Positions 61,250 to 64,000 of a stretch of 64,000 nt of DNA are shown here, piece by piece (within the stretch, counting starts at the first letter, position 1; every line of letters begins with the position of its first letter). A program made the position numbers and the translations under genes. The notes beneath the pieces are model-generated. The model was not told the DNA's origin. It ran no database searches and was given only the letters and a program-made list of their open reading frames with translations. Origin of the DNA: Variovorax boronicumulans (GTDB lineage: Bacteria > Pseudomonadota > Gammaproteobacteria > Burkholderiales > Burkholderiaceae_C); NCBI RefSeq assembly GCF_029892485.1, contig NZ_JARXVG010000022.1, forward strand, positions 1 to 64,000. Reading direction: 5' to 3'.

Positions 61250-62374
61250 ATGCGCAACTTTCTCACCAACAACCGAGAGGAGTTGATTTCGCGATGCAAG
61301 TCGAAGGTTGCACAAAGGCCCCGGCGCGCCGCCACCGAACACCAGCTGGCCAACGGCATCCCGTTGTTCCTTGAGCAGCTGATAAGGACGCTTGCCGCCG
61401 AAGAGGACGACAAGCTCGCCGACAGCATCAGGATCTCGGGCCCCTCTGGCGGGGACTTGCCGAGCTTGTCGGAAATGGGCGTGAGCGCCACAGCCCATGG
61501 CAAGGAGCTGTTGAAGCTGGGCTATACGGTGGACCAGGTCGTTCACGACTATGGCGACCTGTGCCAGGCGATCACGGACCTGGCTTTCGAACGCGACGCT
61601 CCATTCGCAGTCGGCGAATTTCGGACGCTGAACCGTTGCCTGGACAACGCCATCGCGGATGCCGTCACCGAGTTCAGCTCCCAGCGGGACACTCAGATCG
61701 CCCGCCAGCAAACCCTCGACGCAAGCGAGCGTTTCGGATTTCTCGTCCACGAGTTGCGCAATGCGTTGGGTACGGCGACCCTTGCGATCCATGCCCTCGA
61801 ACTGGGCAACATGACGGTAGGTGGCGCCACCGGTGCCGTGCTCAAGCGCAGCCTGTCGGCAATGAACACGCTGATCAGCCGGGCGCTCGCCGAGGTGCGC
61901 AACGGTCTGCCGGAACAGCGGCAGAGCTTCTCCCTTGCCGCGTTCATCAAGGAAGCCGAGACTGCGGCGCAGCTGGTTGCGAGCGCCGCTGGTTGTGTGC
62001 TCGAGGTGCCTCCCGTGGATCAACTCCTGGCGATCCGAGGGAATCGCGAACTGCTGCTTGCAGCGCTGGCGAACCTCCTGCAGAACGCCTTCAAGTTCAC
62101 CCATCCACACACCGACATCACATTGAAGGCCTATGAGCTTGGCGAACACGTACTGATTGAAGTCGAAGACCACTGCGGCGGCCTGCCGCCGGGAAGCGCC
62201 GCCACGATGTTCGCGCCCTTCAATCAGCACAGTCATGACAGGTCGGGCCTGGGTCTGGGCCTTTCCATCGCCCGTCAGAGCGTCGAGGCCGATCTCGGGA
62301 CCTTGACCGTTCGGGATGCACCGGGTGTCGGATGCGTTTTCACCATCTTTCTGCCCCGCCACGTTCTCTCTTGA
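61250..62374 (+). CDS. Sensor histidine kinase with RsbRD-like N-terminal domain
   Basis: 374 residues without membrane helices. Residues about 5-150 are all-helical and look like an RsbRD/RsbU-type sensor domain (LLKLGYTVDQVVHDYGDLCQ). The H box is SERFGFLVHELRNALGTATL (His near 166), and the ATP-binding part has LAALANLLQNAFKFTHPHTD, VEDHCGGLPPGSA and SGLGLGLSIARQSVE. It autophosphorylates in the cytosol; no response regulator is adjacent. A palindrome shared with the Crp-like genes lies 100 bases upstream. Confidence 0.9.
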   Translation: MRNFLTNNREELISRCKSKVAQRPRRAATEHQLANGIPLFLEQLIRTLAAEEDDKLADSIRISGPSGGDLPSLSEMGVSATAHGKELLKLGYTVDQVVHDYGDLCQAITDLAFERDAPFAVGEFRTLNRCLDNAIADAVTEFSSQRDTQIARQQTLDASERFGFLVHELRNALGTATLAIHALELGNMTVGGATGAVLKRSLSAMNTLISRALAEVRNGLPEQRQSFSLAAFIKEAETAAQLVASAAGCVLEVPPVDQLLAIRGNRELLLAALANLLQNAFKFTHPHTDITLKAYELGEHVLIEVEDHCGGLPPGSAATMFAPFNQHSHDRSGLGLGLSIARQSVEADLGTLTVRDAPGVGCVFTIFLPRHVLS

Positions 62375-62744
62375 AAGGACAAAGCGCGTCGCGTTTGCTG
62401 AGAGACATTGAGGGGGCATATGACGATGACGTCATTGCCTCGCTACGCCCAGGGGACCACCTTGGTGGTTGGCGTGCCGAATTGTCGCCACCCTGGAGGC
62501 CTGAACAGTAGGACGAAGTCCGCTGGCCTTGCCGCCATGTACTGAGGCACTCCACTACAGCAGCTCAGTCGAGATGGGGTCGCTGGACGCGCACCCAACG
62601 CCTTCCCGATGCCGACGTGCGATGGTCATGTCTCACTTGCGGTGAAACGAATTCGCGTGATGGCGTCTTGCACCGCGTGCAGGAGACCGAAGCCCGCCCT
62701 CGGCAGTCCCAAGGTTGCGGGCTTACGTTCCGCCGCAGCTCAAT
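62375..62744. other. Intergenic region, no gene seen
   Basis: About 370 bases with no supported gene. A perfect short hairpin ACCACC-TT-GGTGGT occurs near 62460, but it has no T run. Base composition is a little less GC-rich than in the coding regions to the left. Confidence 0.35.
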
Positions 62745-63023
62745 CTACGATGCAGGCGCAAGTTGTACGTCTTGCGCGGGATCCCGATGAAGGATGAGTG
62801 CCCACGTCAATTCGAAGCCCATCAGCGCTTTGTCTGGGACGGGGCTCGCTTCGAGGTGAGCCTGAGAAAACTGCCGCTGTTGCGCAAGTTCTTGTTCCAG
62901 CCGGTGGGGATGGGGGTGAGTCTTGATGAGCGCCCTTAAGGCTGCCGTCAGCGCCATCTCTGTTCCAAGAAGGTTCGCAGCTGAAGCGGTTGCCGTTGAT
63001 GTTGCCTCTTGCGGTGTGGCCAT
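62745..63023 (-). CDS. Hypothetical small protein
   Basis: 92 residues beginning MATPQEATSTATASAANLLG, with GAAGGA six bases before the ATG. The middle is helical and basic (LRALIKTHPHPHRLEQELAQ) and the end reads ALMGFELTWALILHRDPAQD. No family, signal or membrane segment is recognised. Confidence 0.55.
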   Translation of the reverse strand: MATPQEATSTATASAANLLGTEMALTAALRALIKTHPHPHRLEQELAQQRQFSQAHLEASPVPDKALMGFELTWALILHRDPAQDVQLAPAS

Positions 63024-63307
63024 TTTGTCCTTCCCTTGCGGGTTCCGTGTTGAGGACTTATGACTTTACTCCAAGCGCGGAGAGCAGCAGTCGAGCGGCT
63101 CGATGAATGCAGAGCAGACGCGCCTGTTCGAGGAGACGCTGGCGGAAGCCGGGGCCAGCTTTCAGGCGCAATTGAGGAAGTCAGGGACCGGACACAACTC
63201 CGCCCGGGGAGGCTGGACGCGCGAATCGAGAAGCGCCGCCGGCGCAGGCTGGGCGCTATGGCCTGCAGGAAGCTCGCGGGTGACCGCCTTGAACGTGATC
63301 TTCCCGT

Positions 63308-63760
63308 TCAGGCTTCCCAAAGGCTTATGAACATGCTCGCTTTCAGACTTGCCTTCAGGATCGCTGCCTCGCGGCTGGGTTGAGGCTCGCAAACCAGCGA
63401 ACGAGGCTCTTGGCCGAACCGCGAGACGCGTGCTATCCCGACGAAAGCTCGAGCGTCATTGACGATGACCGAGAGCTCGATCTCCCATTCATGAATGTCT
63501 CGCGGCGAGGGATGATGCGGATGGGCCATCTTCTTGGAGGTGCGAAGCGCGCGCCGGTTGGGCCGGACGACGTCCGATGCAATTTCTCGTAAAGAGACGG
63601 TCGTCTCTGGAATCCGCTTCGTTGAATCAGGGGAGACGCCGCAGACCGATCCAGCGCGCTCGCCCACAGGTATTTGTGCGGAAAGCAGAGCGGCAAGTTC
63701 ATGCGCGCATTTGCGCAAGAATTTCATCTCGCCTTCAATAACGTTGTCTCGCTCCTGCAT
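63308..63760 (-). CDS. Hypothetical protein, doubtful
   Basis: 150 residues. The first 30 residues (MKFLRKCAHELAALLSAQIP) and the last 60 (EWEIELSVIVNDARAFVGIA, LVCEPQPSREAAILKASLK) look protein-like, while the middle is basic and low in structure. The ribosome binding site is weak. The start could also be the ATG at 63727. It may be degenerate or a chance frame. Confidence 0.35.
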   Translation of the reverse strand: MQERDNVIEGEMKFLRKCAHELAALLSAQIPVGERAGSVCGVSPDSTKRIPETTVSLREIASDVVRPNRRALRTSKKMAHPHHPSPRDIHEWEIELSVIVNDARAFVGIARVSRFGQEPRSLVCEPQPSREAAILKASLKASMFISLWEA

Positions 63761-64000
63761 GGCAGCAGAACGGTGAGAAGCATCTTTTCCTGCTGGAGAA
63801 CCGACGTCTTTCGTGACTCGACATTCAATGCTCCAGTTTGAAATTTTTTCTTCTGATGGAAAAGCTCCTTCTCCCCATCACAAGCGACTCGGGCGTTGGC
63901 GCAGCCCGGAAGAGACCGTTCGTGACCATCGATGAAAGACCGGTGTTCAACGCCCCACGCAGAGCACGCGCACGCAGCTTGTTCCGGTGCAAGCGATGGC
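63761..64000. other. Right edge, no gene seen
   Basis: The last 240 bases show no convincing gene or RNA; an AT-rich stretch near 63840 could be promoter DNA for a gene beyond the window. Confidence 0.3.

Noticed and set aside
63103..63330. A 75-codon plus-strand frame starting MNAEQTRLFEETLAEAG
   Set aside because: The first 28 residues look plausible, but there is no ribosome binding site and the rest is unlike a folded protein; left out as unsupported.

Overview
The window is GC-rich chromosomal DNA that looks like a soil or plant-associated betaproteobacterium of the Comamonadaceae, most probably Variovorax or a close relative. This is inferred from the gene repertoire (Bug-family solute receptor, DUF1185 protein, XapX protein, ESPR-type autotransporter, many small catabolic operons) and from codon usage, not from a marker gene. 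No rRNA, tRNA, CRISPR array, insertion sequence or replication origin was seen.

Left part (1-10.4 kb): the 5' part of an autotransporter cut by the window edge; an AT-rich gap; two tandem OmpR-type regulators that both lack the receiver phospho-acceptor Asp; a TerC membrane protein; a second autotransporter translationally overlapped with a UPF0114 membrane protein; and a lower-GC Tat lipoprotein combining a metallophosphoesterase with a LamG-like domain.

Catabolic block (10.9-26.0 kb): two HAD type II hydrolases, an Lrp regulator, a class III aminotransferase, a hydroxyacid reductase, a GNAT enzyme, then a long plus-strand operon (HAD, FAD amine/amino-acid oxidase, dipeptide-type ABC importer with fused ATPases, tartrate/D-malate-type dehydrogenase, semialdehyde dehydrogenase). 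Together they suggest import and oxidation of an amine or amino-acid-like compound through a semialdehyde. An AraC regulator follows.

Stress-type block (27.1-34.0 kb, minus strand): a GNAT, an alpha/beta hydrolase, Dps, an MFS exporter, a DoxX gene interrupted by an amber codon, a Tat amidohydrolase, XapX and a YcaC-like hydrolase, several joined by ATGA overlaps. A (GAA)9 tract lies just upstream. Two secreted polysaccharide-active proteins (alginate-lyase-like lipoprotein, GH43-AbfB) follow at 35.1-39.4 kb.

Signalling and aromatic block (39.8-52.5 kb): a double-domain KaiC-like ATPase sits directly before a hybrid histidine kinase, without kaiA or kaiB. Next is a GntR-controlled cluster (FAD monooxygenase, VOC dioxygenase-like protein, FAH-type hydrolase, FMN reductase, two alcohol/quinone reductases, cupin, NTF2-like protein, Bug receptor, DUF1185). 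Repeated ATGCACAAA half-sites occur at both divergent promoters, so I read it as one regulated ring-degradation pathway of unknown substrate.

Right part (52.6-64 kb): a frameshifted PAS-GGDEF protein; a protein with three exact 12-residue WCSLE repeats; two Crp/Fnr-like regulators; a small conserved-looking gene; phosphoketolase; and a sensor kinase. Four copies of a TGTGCG-N4-CGCACA-type palindrome lie upstream of both Crp genes, phosphoketolase and the kinase, suggesting a compact local regulon. The last 1.6 kb is weakly coding.
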